Source: Planctomycetota bacterium (GTDB lineage: Bacteria; Planctomycetota; PLA2; JAEUHO01). Taken from it: 64,000 bases of DNA. The notes below the pieces were generated by a model. It was given only the letters and a program-made list of their open reading frames with translations, searched no databases and had not been told where the DNA came from. Below are positions 49,746 to 58,433 of this stretch, one piece after another (position 1 is the stretch's first letter; each line of letters opens with the position of its first letter). A program made the translations under genes and the position numbers. The stretch lies in the NCBI GenBank assembly GCA_029259775.1, contig JAJDEN010000041.1:1-64000 (forward strand), in the 5' to 3' direction.

Positions 49746-50378
49746 ATGTCCCATCTTCAGAAGCCCCTCCTCGGTCTCGTCACCGTGATGCTGTTCGCCA
49801 TCGCCCTCACGGCCGTCTTCGTCGTGGACACGCCGACCGCTGACACGGCCGCCGTCACCTACAAGATCGACAAGAGCCACTCGGCCATGCTGTGGAAGGT
49901 GAAGCACATGGGCGTGTCCTACACCCACGGCCGCTTCAACGACTTCAATGGCACGTTCACCGTCGACGACGAGAACCTGAAGAACGCCAAGGTCGAGATC
50001 GACATCGACGCGGCGAGCATCGACAGCAATGACGAGGCCCGCGACAAGCACCTCCGCAACGCCGAGTACTTCGACGTCGAGAAGCACCCTTCGATCGGCT
50101 TCGAGAGCACGGCCGTGACGATGCCGAGCACGGGCGTGTACCGCGTGGTCGGCAAGTTCTCGCTGCACGGCGTCACGAAGGAAGTCACCTTCCGCATGAC
50201 GAAGATCGGCGAGGGCAAGGACTGGAAGGGCAACTACCGCATCGGCTTCGAGGGCCAGCTCGTCATCAAGCGTTCCGAGTACGGCATGACGACGATGCTC
50301 AAGGCCATCGGCGACGACATCCACATCACGCTGGCCGTCGAGGCCATCCGCATGGGCGACAAGCCTGCAGCCAAGTAG
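49746..50378 (+). CDS. YceI-family periplasmic protein
   Basis: The 210-residue product has an N-terminal signal or anchor (LLGLVTVMLFAIALTAVFVV) and a YceI lipocalin-like domain: YKIDKSHSAMLWKVKHMGVS, GRFNDFNGTFTVDDENL, NAEYFDVEKHPSIGFESTAV and FSLHGVTKEVTF. YceI proteins bind isoprenoid or amphiphilic ligands in a hydrophobic pocket. It stands alone after the palindrome at 49677. Confidence 0.85.
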   Translation: MSHLQKPLLGLVTVMLFAIALTAVFVVDTPTADTAAVTYKIDKSHSAMLWKVKHMGVSYTHGRFNDFNGTFTVDDENLKNAKVEIDIDAASIDSNDEARDKHLRNAEYFDVEKHPSIGFESTAVTMPSTGVYRVVGKFSLHGVTKEVTFRMTKIGEGKDWKGNYRIGFEGQLVIKRSEYGMTTMLKAIGDDIHITLAVEAIRMGDKPAAK

Positions 50379-50815
50379 GACTACGCCAAGCTGCCTGTAG
50401 GGGCGTCCCACCCGACCTGCGGTCGCGCGGGGCCCACGGGGCGTAGGTGGGCCCGTGCACGCTCGCCAGCTCGCGTGCTGGCTCGGTCGCCTACCACGTT
50501 GCCGTAGGGGCGACCCTTGTGGTCGCCCGGCTCCCTTACCCACCCCGCGGTGCGCTTCGCGCCGACGTAGGCCGAACTACGTCACGTGCCCTTACGGGTA
50601 GGGGCGACCCTTGTGGTCGCCCACGGAGTTCGTGGGAGCGTGTGCAAGTGCGGGTGCAAGACGGGCGGGCACAAGGCCCGCCCCTACGTGGTAAGTCCCG
50701 ACGTGGCAGCACGCGCTCGGGCGGGCACAAGGCCCGCCCCTACGGCGCCCTGGCGTGCGCCGGCCGCTGGTGATCGTGGCCGCGGGCGGGTCGGCATCGG
50801 TGTAATCTGACCCCC
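50379..50815. other. intergenic region filled with hairpin repeats
   Basis: No gene. It contains four complete 25-bp hairpin repeats and one degenerate copy near 50399. Confidence 0.6.
50504..50743. repeat. cluster of four 25-bp hairpin repeats
   Basis: Copies lie at 50504-50528 and 50598-50622 (plus orientation; stem GGGCGACC, loop CTTGT, GGTCGCCC) and at 50663-50687 and 50719-50743 (opposite orientation; stem GGGCGGGC, loop ACAAG, GCCCGCCC). Each starts or ends with GTAGG or its complement. Stem bases change in pairs, and the loop stays constant. Confidence 0.8.
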
Positions 50816-51847
50816 ATGCCCGACCCCCACACCCCTTGCCAGCGCATCCTGGTGACCGGCGCGGCCGGCTTCATCGGGAACGCCTTCCTCCGCCGCGTGC
50901 TCAGCAAGCGGCCCGACGCCTCCGTCTGCACGTTCGACGCGCTCACCTACGCCGGCCACGAGGAGAACCTCGAGGACCTGCCCGGTGCGGAGCGGCACAC
51001 CTTCATCCAAGGCGATGTGGCCGACGCCGCGGCCGTGCGGAAAGCCATCGCCAGCTTTGCGCCCGACGCCGTCGTCAACTTCGCCGCCGAGACACACGTC
51101 GACCGCAGCATCCTCGACGCCGAGCCGTTCCTGCGCACGAATGTCTTCGGCACACAGGTGCTGCTCGAGGCCTGTCGCGCCGCGGACATCCGCCTGATCT
51201 GCATCTCGACCGACGAGGTCTACGGCAGTCTGGAAGCGCCGCTCGAGGCGGACACGGACTGCGCGCTGGCCCCGCGCAACCCCTATGCGGCGACGAAAGC
51301 GGCGGGGGATCTCCTCGCCCAGGCGGCGTTCATCACGCACGGCCAGGACGTGATCATCACGCGCAGTACGAACAATTACGGTCCGCGCCAGACGCCCGAG
51401 AAGCTCGTGCCACTCATGATCCTGCGCGCACGGGCCGGGGCGTCGCTGCCCGTCTATGGCGACGGCACCCACGTGCGTGACTGGCTGCACGTCGATGATC
51501 ACAGCGACGGCATCCTCGCCGCCCTCGAGCGCGGCAAGGCCGGCGCCCTCTACCACTTCAGCGGATCGAACGAGCAATCGACGCTCGGCATCGTCCGCGC
51601 GGTGCTCGACGCCGTAGGCCCGACCGGGGCGCGGATCGAGCATGTGCGGGACCGTCCGGGCCACGATCGGCGCTACCAGTTGGACGTTTCGACGACCCAC
51701 GCGGCGCTCGGATGGGCCCCCATCGTGCCCTTCGCGGCCGGCCTCGCGAGCGCCGTGGCCTGGTACCTGGACAACGATGCATGGAGCCGTGCGACGGCCG
51801 GGGAGGACCTGCGTACCTTCCTCGAGGCGAACTACGCCGGTCGGTAG
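50816..51847 (+). CDS. dTDP-glucose 4,6-dehydratase-like SDR
   Basis: The 343-residue product has the NAD motif VTGAAGFIGNAFLRR, FDALTYAGHEENLED, AAETHVDRSILDAEPFLRTN, ISTDEVYGSLEAP (Thr-Asp-Glu of dehydratases), NPYAATKAAGDLLA (Tyr and Lys) and TRSTNNYGPRQTPEKLVPL. This is the RmlB pattern, 4,6-dehydration of a dTDP-hexose, the first step to dTDP-rhamnose and other 6-deoxysugars. No rmlA, C or D lies beside it. It may feed the polysaccharide cluster. Confidence 0.85.
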   Translation: MPDPHTPCQRILVTGAAGFIGNAFLRRVLSKRPDASVCTFDALTYAGHEENLEDLPGAERHTFIQGDVADAAAVRKAIASFAPDAVVNFAAETHVDRSILDAEPFLRTNVFGTQVLLEACRAADIRLICISTDEVYGSLEAPLEADTDCALAPRNPYAATKAAGDLLAQAAFITHGQDVIITRSTNNYGPRQTPEKLVPLMILRARAGASLPVYGDGTHVRDWLHVDDHSDGILAALERGKAGALYHFSGSNEQSTLGIVRAVLDAVGPTGARIEHVRDRPGHDRRYQLDVSTTHAALGWAPIVPFAAGLASAVAWYLDNDAWSRATAGEDLRTFLEANYAGR

Positions 51848-51975
51848 GCGCTCCAGCCGCCGAGAAATGGGCGTTCCCGGCCCGCCGAGCAAGTTTGCTC
51901 TACACCCCGGACCCCCGTTGGTTCGACAGGGTTCCCGGACCGGCGCGCAGGCTCGCACCGGCCAGGAAGGATGCC

Positions 51976-53394
51976 ATGACCGTGCGCGCACTCGTCATCG
52001 AAGACGATGCTACGTGCCGGCGCAGCCTCGTTGCTGCGCTGGACCGGCTCGGTCTGTCTGTCGTGGAAGCGGTCTCGGTCGAAGAAGGCCGCCCGCTGCT
52101 CGAAGACGGCATCTCGATGCTCTTCCTCGACCTCGGCCTCCCCGGCATGTCCGGCGATGTCTTCGTGGCCCATCTCGCCCGCCACCACCCCGGCATTCCC
52201 GTGGTGATCGTGACCGCCGACGACAGCCTGGAGCGGGCCGTCGAGATGATGCGCCGCGGCGCGTACGACTACATCGCCAAGCCCGTCACCGACCCGAAGC
52301 TCGAAGCCGTCGTGCACCGCGCCCAGCACGAGTGGCTGCGTCGCCGCGAGGTGCGCGTGCTGCGGGAAGAACGCGACCGCCGCGAAGGTCTGAAGGCCGT
52401 CGTCGGCAGCTCGCCGCCGATGCGCAAGGTCTACGAGCAGATCCGTCAGGCCTCGCGCTCGATCATCAACGTCGTCCTGCTCGGCGAGAGCGGCACGGGC
52501 AAGGAACTGTTCGCCCGCGCGCTCCATCACGAGAGTCCTCGGCGTGACGGCCCCTTCGTCGCCCTGAACTGCGCGGCGGCCCCCACCGAGTTGCTGGAGT
52601 CGCTGCTCTTCGGCCATCGCCAGGGTGCATTCCCCGGAGCGATCGAGAGCCAGCGTGGCCGCGTGCTGATGGCCGACGGCGGCACACTCTTCCTCGACGA
52701 GATCGGGGAGATGCCGCCCGAGCTGCAGGCCAAGCTGCTGCGCACGCTGCAGGAGCGCACGATCATGCCCATGGGCGCGGACGCGGAGATTCCCGTCGAC
52801 GTGCGCGTGGTGGCTGCTACGAACCGCGACATCCAACAGCAGTTGGCGGACGGCCGCTTCCGGCAGGATCTCTTCTACCGGCTCGTGGCGTTCCCCATCG
52901 TCCTGCCCGCGCTGCGCGAGCACGCGACGGACATCGCCGAGCTCGCCTACCACTTCCTGCACAAGCACCGCGAGGAAGCCGGTCGACCTGAGATTGCGCG
53001 GATCGGTGACGAGGCCATGGAACTGCTGCGCCACCACCCGTGGCCGGGCAACGTGCGCCAGCTCGAGAACGCGATCCTCCATGCCTTGCTCACGACGCGG
53101 CCTGGAACGCGGATCATGGCCAGCGACCTGCCCGAGTCGGTCCAGCATCCGGACCGGGATGGCGAGGAGCACACGGGCCCGCGCCTGATCGAGTCCGACG
53201 CGCCGGGCGGATCGAATGCCTCGATCATCCACGATCCCACGACGGGCCGGCTGCTGCCGCTGCGCCAGATCGAAGAGCTCGCGTTCCACCTCGCGCTGGA
53301 GGAGAACGACGGCAACACGACGCGCGCCGCCAAGGCCCTGGGCGTCGCCCGCGCGACCCTCTACCGCCGCCTCAAGAACAAGAAGTCGGCCTGA
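51976..53394 (+). CDS. NtrC-family response regulator with altered sigma-54 loop
   Basis: The 472-residue product has a receiver domain (1-120; acidic pair near 10, phospho-acceptor Asp52 in FLDLGLPGMSG, Lys in YIAKPV), an AAA+ domain (about 145-380; Walker A GESGTGKE at 171-178, Walker B GGTLFLDEIGE) and a Fis-type HTH at the end (TTRAAKALGVARATLYRRLK). The sigma-54-contacting loop reads GAFPGA (218-223) instead of GAFTGA. The threonine that touches sigma-54 is therefore a proline, so it may not activate sigma-54. No histidine kinase is adjacent. Start ATG 51976 has GGAAGG upstream. Confidence 0.85.
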   Translation: MTVRALVIEDDATCRRSLVAALDRLGLSVVEAVSVEEGRPLLEDGISMLFLDLGLPGMSGDVFVAHLARHHPGIPVVIVTADDSLERAVEMMRRGAYDYIAKPVTDPKLEAVVHRAQHEWLRRREVRVLREERDRREGLKAVVGSSPPMRKVYEQIRQASRSIINVVLLGESGTGKELFARALHHESPRRDGPFVALNCAAAPTELLESLLFGHRQGAFPGAIESQRGRVLMADGGTLFLDEIGEMPPELQAKLLRTLQERTIMPMGADAEIPVDVRVVAATNRDIQQQLADGRFRQDLFYRLVAFPIVLPALREHATDIAELAYHFLHKHREEAGRPEIARIGDEAMELLRHHPWPGNVRQLENAILHALLTTRPGTRIMASDLPESVQHPDRDGEEHTGPRLIESDAPGGSNASIIHDPTTGRLLPLRQIEELAFHLALEENDGNTTRAAKALGVARATLYRRLKNKKSA

Positions 53395-53397
53395 CCC

Positions 53398-53787
53398 CTA
53401 CTTCACCTGCCCCACGTACCAGGTGCCGTGCGCACGGGCGACGAGCTCGCCGCCGGCGTCCCGGCACACGCCCTCGAGGTAGGCGATCCGGCGGCCCTTG
53501 CGGGTCACCTCCCCGACCGCCTCGATCGTCTGCCCGGGACGTACGGCCCGAAGGAACTGGATCGAGATCTGCGTGGTGCTGCAGAACTCCCCGGGCGCCA
53601 GCAGGCCATCCAGGGCGTGCCCCATGGCCGTGTCCATGAGAGCGACCGGAACGACCCCGTGGACCACGCCTTGGATGTTCTGATGGCGTTCGTCGGCTTC
53701 GAGCCGACACAGGATCCGCCCCGGGCCGAGGGTCTCCTCCTCGATCCCGAGCAGCTCCACCAGACCTGTATGCCGCTCCTCTGCCAT
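53398..53787 (-). CDS. PaaI-type hotdog thioesterase
   Basis: The product of 129 residues has the hotdog pattern: HQNIQGVVHGVVPVALMDTA (usual form HGG, here HGV), then LLAPGEFCSTTQISIQFLRA and GEVTRKGRRIAYLEGVCRDA. It probably hydrolyses acyl-CoA thioesters. ATG 53787 is the preferred start; ATG 53817 is an alternative. It is convergent with the NtrC-type gene, 3 bp apart. Confidence 0.75.
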   Translation of the reverse strand: MAEERHTGLVELLGIEEETLGPGRILCRLEADERHQNIQGVVHGVVPVALMDTAMGHALDGLLAPGEFCSTTQISIQFLRAVRPGQTIEAVGEVTRKGRRIAYLEGVCRDAGGELVARAHGTWYVGQVK

Positions 53788-53871
53788 GGGCGGCACCATG
53801 TCCCCAGGGGGGGACACCCGTCCTTGCCCTCCAGGGCCTGCGGAAGGGTCCCGCCCTGCTATTCTGGCAGC

Positions 53872-55221
53872 ATGCGTAACCTAGCCTTCGTGCCCCTGCT
53901 CTTCCTGGTCGCCCTCCTGGGCCTGGTCGTCTTCGGCGCCGCGTTCCCGTCCGCATCTCCCGTCCAGGCCGAGGATGCCGCCGACGAGGAGGACGATGAG
54001 GGGGAGGGCGAGTTCTACGAGGACGAGACCACCTTCAGCGGCAAGCAAGTCACGAAGGCCATCGACAAGGGCGTCGCTTGGCTGCGCAAGAAGCAGGGCC
54101 GCAACGGTTCGTGGGGCGGTACCAAGGGCAACAGCGTCTACGGCGGCGGCGAGTCGAAGGGCAACGAAGAGAACCCTGCCGGCCCCACCGCGCTCGCACT
54201 CTACGCGCTGCTCAAGTGCAAGCAGCCGCTCAAGGATCCGGTCATCAAGAAGGGCTTCGACTGGCTCTACAAGAACCACAAGAAGCCGGGCACCTCGTAT
54301 GAGACGAGCATGCTCCTCCTCGCGGTGACCGCCACGGCCGACACCTCGAAGATGAGCAAGACGCTCAAGAACAAGAAGGTCAAGCCGAAGTTGACCGGCC
54401 GCTACCGGGCATGGGCCAACAAGCTTGCGGACTACCTCGTCGACAAGCGCGTGGCTCGCGGCTGGCGCTACAACCACACCGGCCAGTCCGGCGACGGCGC
54501 CCCCGGCGGTCCGGAGGACGTGTCGAGCACACAGCTAGCGGCCCTCGCCCTCTTTGCGGCCGACCGCATGAGCATCAGGACCAAGAAGAACGTCTGGGAA
54601 GACATCCTCAGCTTCACCATGGCGAACCAGGAGGATGACGGCCCGGACGTCACCTACACGGATCCCGTGGACCCGAAGCAGAAGCGCACGGCGCGTGCGC
54701 GCGGCTTCGCCTACATCAAGGGGCAGGAGAAGCCCGATGAGGGCAACGCAACCGGCGGCATGACGGCCTGTGGCCTCGCGAACATCGAGATGGCCCGCTT
54801 CATGCTCAGCGAGGGCGGCAAGAAGCGCGACGCGTGGAACAAGCGCGCGGATGCCAAGAAGGTCCAGGCGTCGCTGTTTGACGGCATCGCGTGGCTCGAG
54901 AAGAACTGGAGCCCCTTCGAGAACCCCGGCAAGAAGAGCAGCAACGTCTATCACGCCTATTGGCTGTACGCGCTCGAGCGCGCCATGGACTTGCTCGACC
55001 TCCGTCTGGTCGGTTCCCACAACTGGTACAACGAGATGGGTCAGGAACTCCTCAACCGCCAGGCGAGCGACGGCCACTGGAACACCAGGTCGTCCCACGC
55101 TCCGATGGACACGCTCGACACGGCGTTCGCGCTGCTGTTCCTCAAGCGCGCCACCAAGGGCTCGATCCCGTTCGGCTCCGTCACGGGCGGCAGCGAAGAC
55201 CCGCCTTCAGACAACCGGTAA
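53872..55221 (+). CDS. secreted squalene-oxidase-repeat (prenyltransferase-like) protein
   Basis: The 449-residue product has a signal or anchor (FVPLLFLVALLGLVVFGAAF), an acidic linker (EDAADEEDDEGEGEF) and an alpha/alpha-barrel of repeats such as AIDKGVAWLRKKQGRNGSWG, RGWRYNHTGQSGDG and LLNRQASDGHWNT. These Q-W-like repeats (QxxxGxW) are typical of squalene cyclase or prenyltransferase folds found in secreted planctomycete proteins of unknown function. The cyclase catalytic DxDD is not seen. Confidence 0.75.
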   Translation: MRNLAFVPLLFLVALLGLVVFGAAFPSASPVQAEDAADEEDDEGEGEFYEDETTFSGKQVTKAIDKGVAWLRKKQGRNGSWGGTKGNSVYGGGESKGNEENPAGPTALALYALLKCKQPLKDPVIKKGFDWLYKNHKKPGTSYETSMLLLAVTATADTSKMSKTLKNKKVKPKLTGRYRAWANKLADYLVDKRVARGWRYNHTGQSGDGAPGGPEDVSSTQLAALALFAADRMSIRTKKNVWEDILSFTMANQEDDGPDVTYTDPVDPKQKRTARARGFAYIKGQEKPDEGNATGGMTACGLANIEMARFMLSEGGKKRDAWNKRADAKKVQASLFDGIAWLEKNWSPFENPGKKSSNVYHAYWLYALERAMDLLDLRLVGSHNWYNEMGQELLNRQASDGHWNTRSSHAPMDTLDTAFALLFLKRATKGSIPFGSVTGGSEDPPSDNR

Positions 55222-55612
55222 CGCGTACGGGGCGGCCACACGGGTCGCCCGGAACGCCATCTCCGTCGTGCGTCCTTACGCGTAGGGGCGACCCTTGTGG
55301 TCGCCCACGTGCTTCGTGGACGCGCGTCCCTGTCAGGAGGGGCTGACGCACCACCAGGTCGCGGTACATCGTGACGCTACGCACGAGCGGGTAGCTCGTG
55401 CAGGTTCGTGATCTCACGCCACGTGGATCGGAGCGGGCCCCGAGTAGGCCGTGCGGGCCTTGCCCGCCGGGCTACTTGGTGAGCTCCGGGTGCAAGTGTG
55501 CAAGACGGGCGGGGACAAGCCCCGCCCCTACCTGGTACGTCCCGACGTAGCAGGACGCGCTCGGGCGACCACAAGGGTCGCCCCTACCCGGTCCTGGCCG
55601 AACGGCCAGGAC
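55222..55612. other. intergenic region with hairpin repeats
   Basis: No gene. It contains three complete and one degenerate copy of the GTAGGGGC hairpin family between a rightward and a leftward gene. Confidence 0.6.
55282..55587. repeat. three 25-bp hairpin repeats
   Basis: Copies at 55282-55306 (plus orientation; stem GGGCGACC, loop CTTGT), 55507-55531 (opposite orientation; stem GGGCGGGG, loop ACAAG, CCCCGCCC) and 55563-55587 (stem GGGCGACC-type, loop ACAAG). A degenerate copy lies near 55453-55475. Confidence 0.8.
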
Positions 55613-58255
55613 CTACTTCTTCTCGGGCGCCTTGCCGTCGACGAGTTCCTGGAGTTGCTTCGCGGCCTGCTCCAGCTCACTCTTCTGCGCCTGGGTTAGT
55701 CCACCGCTCTTGCGCAACCCAGCAACGAGTTGCTCCTGCGCCTCCTTGGCCAAGGTCGCACCACCGCTGGCGACGGCAACCTTCAACGCCTCGAGCAGGA
55801 ACGCCTCGGCCTTCTCCCCGGATGCGAGCCAATCGGGCTCGGCACGGCGCACCAGGACGCGATAGAGCGAGGTATTGAGGTCAGCGCGATCCGGCTCGGT
55901 CGCGGCCTCGGAGACCAACTCGCGGAACAACTGAGCGGCCCCGTCGAGGTCCTTGCGACGGTCCTCACGGCTACGGCCCTCGCTGTCGCTGGCGTGCTCG
56001 ACGCGCAGATCGGCGTGATCGCGCTTCAGCGCGAATCGATCCGCATCCTGGCCCATGGCCTGGAACAACGAGAGGACCAGCGCGGCCTGCTTCTCGCTCG
56101 CGATCTCCCGAAGGACTCCACCAAGCGTCTTGTCGAGCCCCGGTACCTGCTTGCCTGATTTGGCGACGGCCACGACCAGCTTCTGCAGCAGGTCGCCCCA
56201 CGCCTCACGGCCAGCGGCATCGTCTTCCCGAAGCCCCCCCAAGGTGAGGTAGACCGGCTTGACCGCTAGCACGTCGCCCAGATGCGCCGAGACGCCAGCC
56301 GCCTCGCGACGGAGTTCTTCGCTCGTGTCGGCGTGCGCCATGATCCCGCGCACGGCGTCGGCCAGCACGGTCCGTGCGTCGGCCTTCGTGGGCCGGGTCG
56401 CCTGCTGGATCGCTTCGAGGGCCGCGCCCAGGCGCGCCGCCGAGAGATCCCCGCCCCGGAGCAGGCCCGCCATCGCGCGCGCCGCGTACAGATCGTCGCG
56501 ATGAAGCTGACGTCCGAGGACCTTGAGCGCCGTATCCGCCGAGGCTTCGCCACCCGCGATCAGCGTCGCGAGCACCGTGGCGGCATTCTCCGAGGGGTAG
56601 AACTCCAGGCTGTCGATCGCGGCCGCGACCACGGAAGGAGCGTCTTCTGCCTTGGTCTCGGGCAGATCGAGCTGCACGTCGCCATCCTTCGCCTGCTTGA
56701 CAGCGGTGCCGACGTAGGTCAGCACGACGAACTTGTCGGTCGTGCCCTCGACCGGCACCTTGACGGCCTTCACGGCCTGCCCGGTGAGGATGTGGAGCAG
56801 CATGATCGACGCGGGGCCGCCTTGCTCCTGACTCGTGCGGAAGCCCGTCGAGCCAAGGGACTGGGCTACCGCGAGGCGTGCCCACTCCGGCGTATGGTTG
56901 TTGCCCGCAACGCTGTAGTAGGGCGTGACCTGGATGACGAGCCCGTCCTGCACGATGCCGAACGCGCGAATCAAGCGCGCCCAGACGTCCTTCTGTCCGG
57001 CGTGGGCTTCACCCAGGCGCTCCGGCAGCGCTGCACGCACGTCGCCCCGGGTCCCAATGCGGCCCAGCAGACCTGCGAGGTCGAGCCGGTGCGGCAAGGT
57101 GTCGGTTGCGATGCCGCGCTTGAGGCGACGCGCCACCGCGGCCGCCAGTTGCTGGCTGTCCTTCGTCTGCTCCGTGAAGGTCCCGCCGATCAGCTTGACG
57201 ACGCGGTCGAGTACGCCGGCGTCGTCGCTGTGGTCCAGCGCCGCCACGAGCAGGTCAGCCCACGCCGCGTCGGCGGTGGGCTTCATCCGCGGCGGCGCCG
57301 TCGCGGCGATCGCCAGCCGCTGGAGTTCCTCGAAGCGCTCGCTCTTCGGGTCGAAGAAGTCGAGCAGGTCCGCAGGTTTGTCAGCCTTCTCGATCAGCGT
57401 CTTGCCGTACACCAAGGCGGCCGTACGGGCCTTCTGGATGCCCTCGCCACCCTTTTCCTGATAGAGACTGATGATGTCGGCCAGGAACTCGCTGCGGATC
57501 CGATACCGGTCGGTGTCGGTCCAGCCGGTGGCGCGCTTCTCGAATCGCGCCGCCCGATCTCCGAGGAACTTCAGAAGGGCTGACGTGTCCGCGAAGCGGT
57601 ACTTGAGCAGGCGCTCCGCCGCGCCGAGGAATGCCGTTGCATCCTCCTGAGTGGCATCCGCGCCAATCGTCTTGAGCGCTTCATAGAGCGCGGCGAGGGT
57701 GTCGGCTTCGCTGACACACTCGCAGTGGGCGCTGATGCGGACGGCCGAGCGTCGCAGGGTCGGATCCGTGTCCAGGAGCAGGCGCTGCACACTCTTGAGC
57801 ACGCGGACCCAGCCCTGCTGCTTTCCGTTGATGTCCGGATCGAGCTTGTCACGGCGCAACATGGTGACCAGCGCCTCGTCGTCGGCCAGCAGCGGAAGGA
57901 ATGCGGGTACCAGGAGGACGGTCTCGGCATCGGGCTGGTCATCGGCCAGATGAGCGATGACGGTGGCATACATCGCGCGCCGCTGCTCGGGCGTCAAGTC
58001 CTTGGCGCGCGCACGGTCGTGGAAGACCGGGCCCACGACCTTGCCGTAGATGATGCCGTGCGTCTCACGCGGGGAGCGCAGCAGGATGTTCAGGACCGCA
58101 TCACGCTTGTCCTCGTTCGGCGCGTCGAAGATGCGTTGCGTGAGCTCGGGCCAGCGCGCCTCGGGAATCGGATCGCCCTTCGCCTCCACGGGGCGCAGCC
58201 CGATCAGGACGAGGACGACGGCGAGGATGACGGCTTGGGGACGGAGGAAACGCAC
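55613..58255 (-). CDS. large secreted HEAT-like repeat protein
   Basis: The product of about 880 residues begins at GTG 58255 (alternatives upstream), followed by a signal-like segment (LRPQAVILAVVLVLIGLRPV). The body is mainly helical pairs of HEAT/Armadillo type (about 60-300 and 430-860), such as LRRSAVRISAHCECVSEADT and WARLIRAFGIVQDG. A middle segment (YYSVAGNNHTPEWARLAVAQ to KFVVLTYVGTAVKQAKDGDV) is beta-rich. The C-terminus is a helical charged tail (AQKSELEQAAKQLQELVDGK). It probably serves as a protein scaffold in the periplasm. Function unknown. Confidence 0.65.
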   Translation of the reverse strand: MRFLRPQAVILAVVLVLIGLRPVEAKGDPIPEARWPELTQRIFDAPNEDKRDAVLNILLRSPRETHGIIYGKVVGPVFHDRARAKDLTPEQRRAMYATVIAHLADDQPDAETVLLVPAFLPLLADDEALVTMLRRDKLDPDINGKQQGWVRVLKSVQRLLLDTDPTLRRSAVRISAHCECVSEADTLAALYEALKTIGADATQEDATAFLGAAERLLKYRFADTSALLKFLGDRAARFEKRATGWTDTDRYRIRSEFLADIISLYQEKGGEGIQKARTAALVYGKTLIEKADKPADLLDFFDPKSERFEELQRLAIAATAPPRMKPTADAAWADLLVAALDHSDDAGVLDRVVKLIGGTFTEQTKDSQQLAAAVARRLKRGIATDTLPHRLDLAGLLGRIGTRGDVRAALPERLGEAHAGQKDVWARLIRAFGIVQDGLVIQVTPYYSVAGNNHTPEWARLAVAQSLGSTGFRTSQEQGGPASIMLLHILTGQAVKAVKVPVEGTTDKFVVLTYVGTAVKQAKDGDVQLDLPETKAEDAPSVVAAAIDSLEFYPSENAATVLATLIAGGEASADTALKVLGRQLHRDDLYAARAMAGLLRGGDLSAARLGAALEAIQQATRPTKADARTVLADAVRGIMAHADTSEELRREAAGVSAHLGDVLAVKPVYLTLGGLREDDAAGREAWGDLLQKLVVAVAKSGKQVPGLDKTLGGVLREIASEKQAALVLSLFQAMGQDADRFALKRDHADLRVEHASDSEGRSREDRRKDLDGAAQLFRELVSEAATEPDRADLNTSLYRVLVRRAEPDWLASGEKAEAFLLEALKVAVASGGATLAKEAQEQLVAGLRKSGGLTQAQKSELEQAAKQLQELVDGKAPEKK

Positions 58256-58433
58256 GGACCTGTCGAGCCTTCCACAGCTGGTGGGCTTCCGTCGGCAGGG
58301 ACGGGGAGCCCGGGCAATACGCAGTGACGAGCGACGGCGGCCCGAGAGCACGGCCGGCGATGACTCGACCATCGAAGTCTAGACCTCAGCCAGGGCGGGT
58401 CAAGAGCGACGATTGCAAGTCTTGGGTACATCT

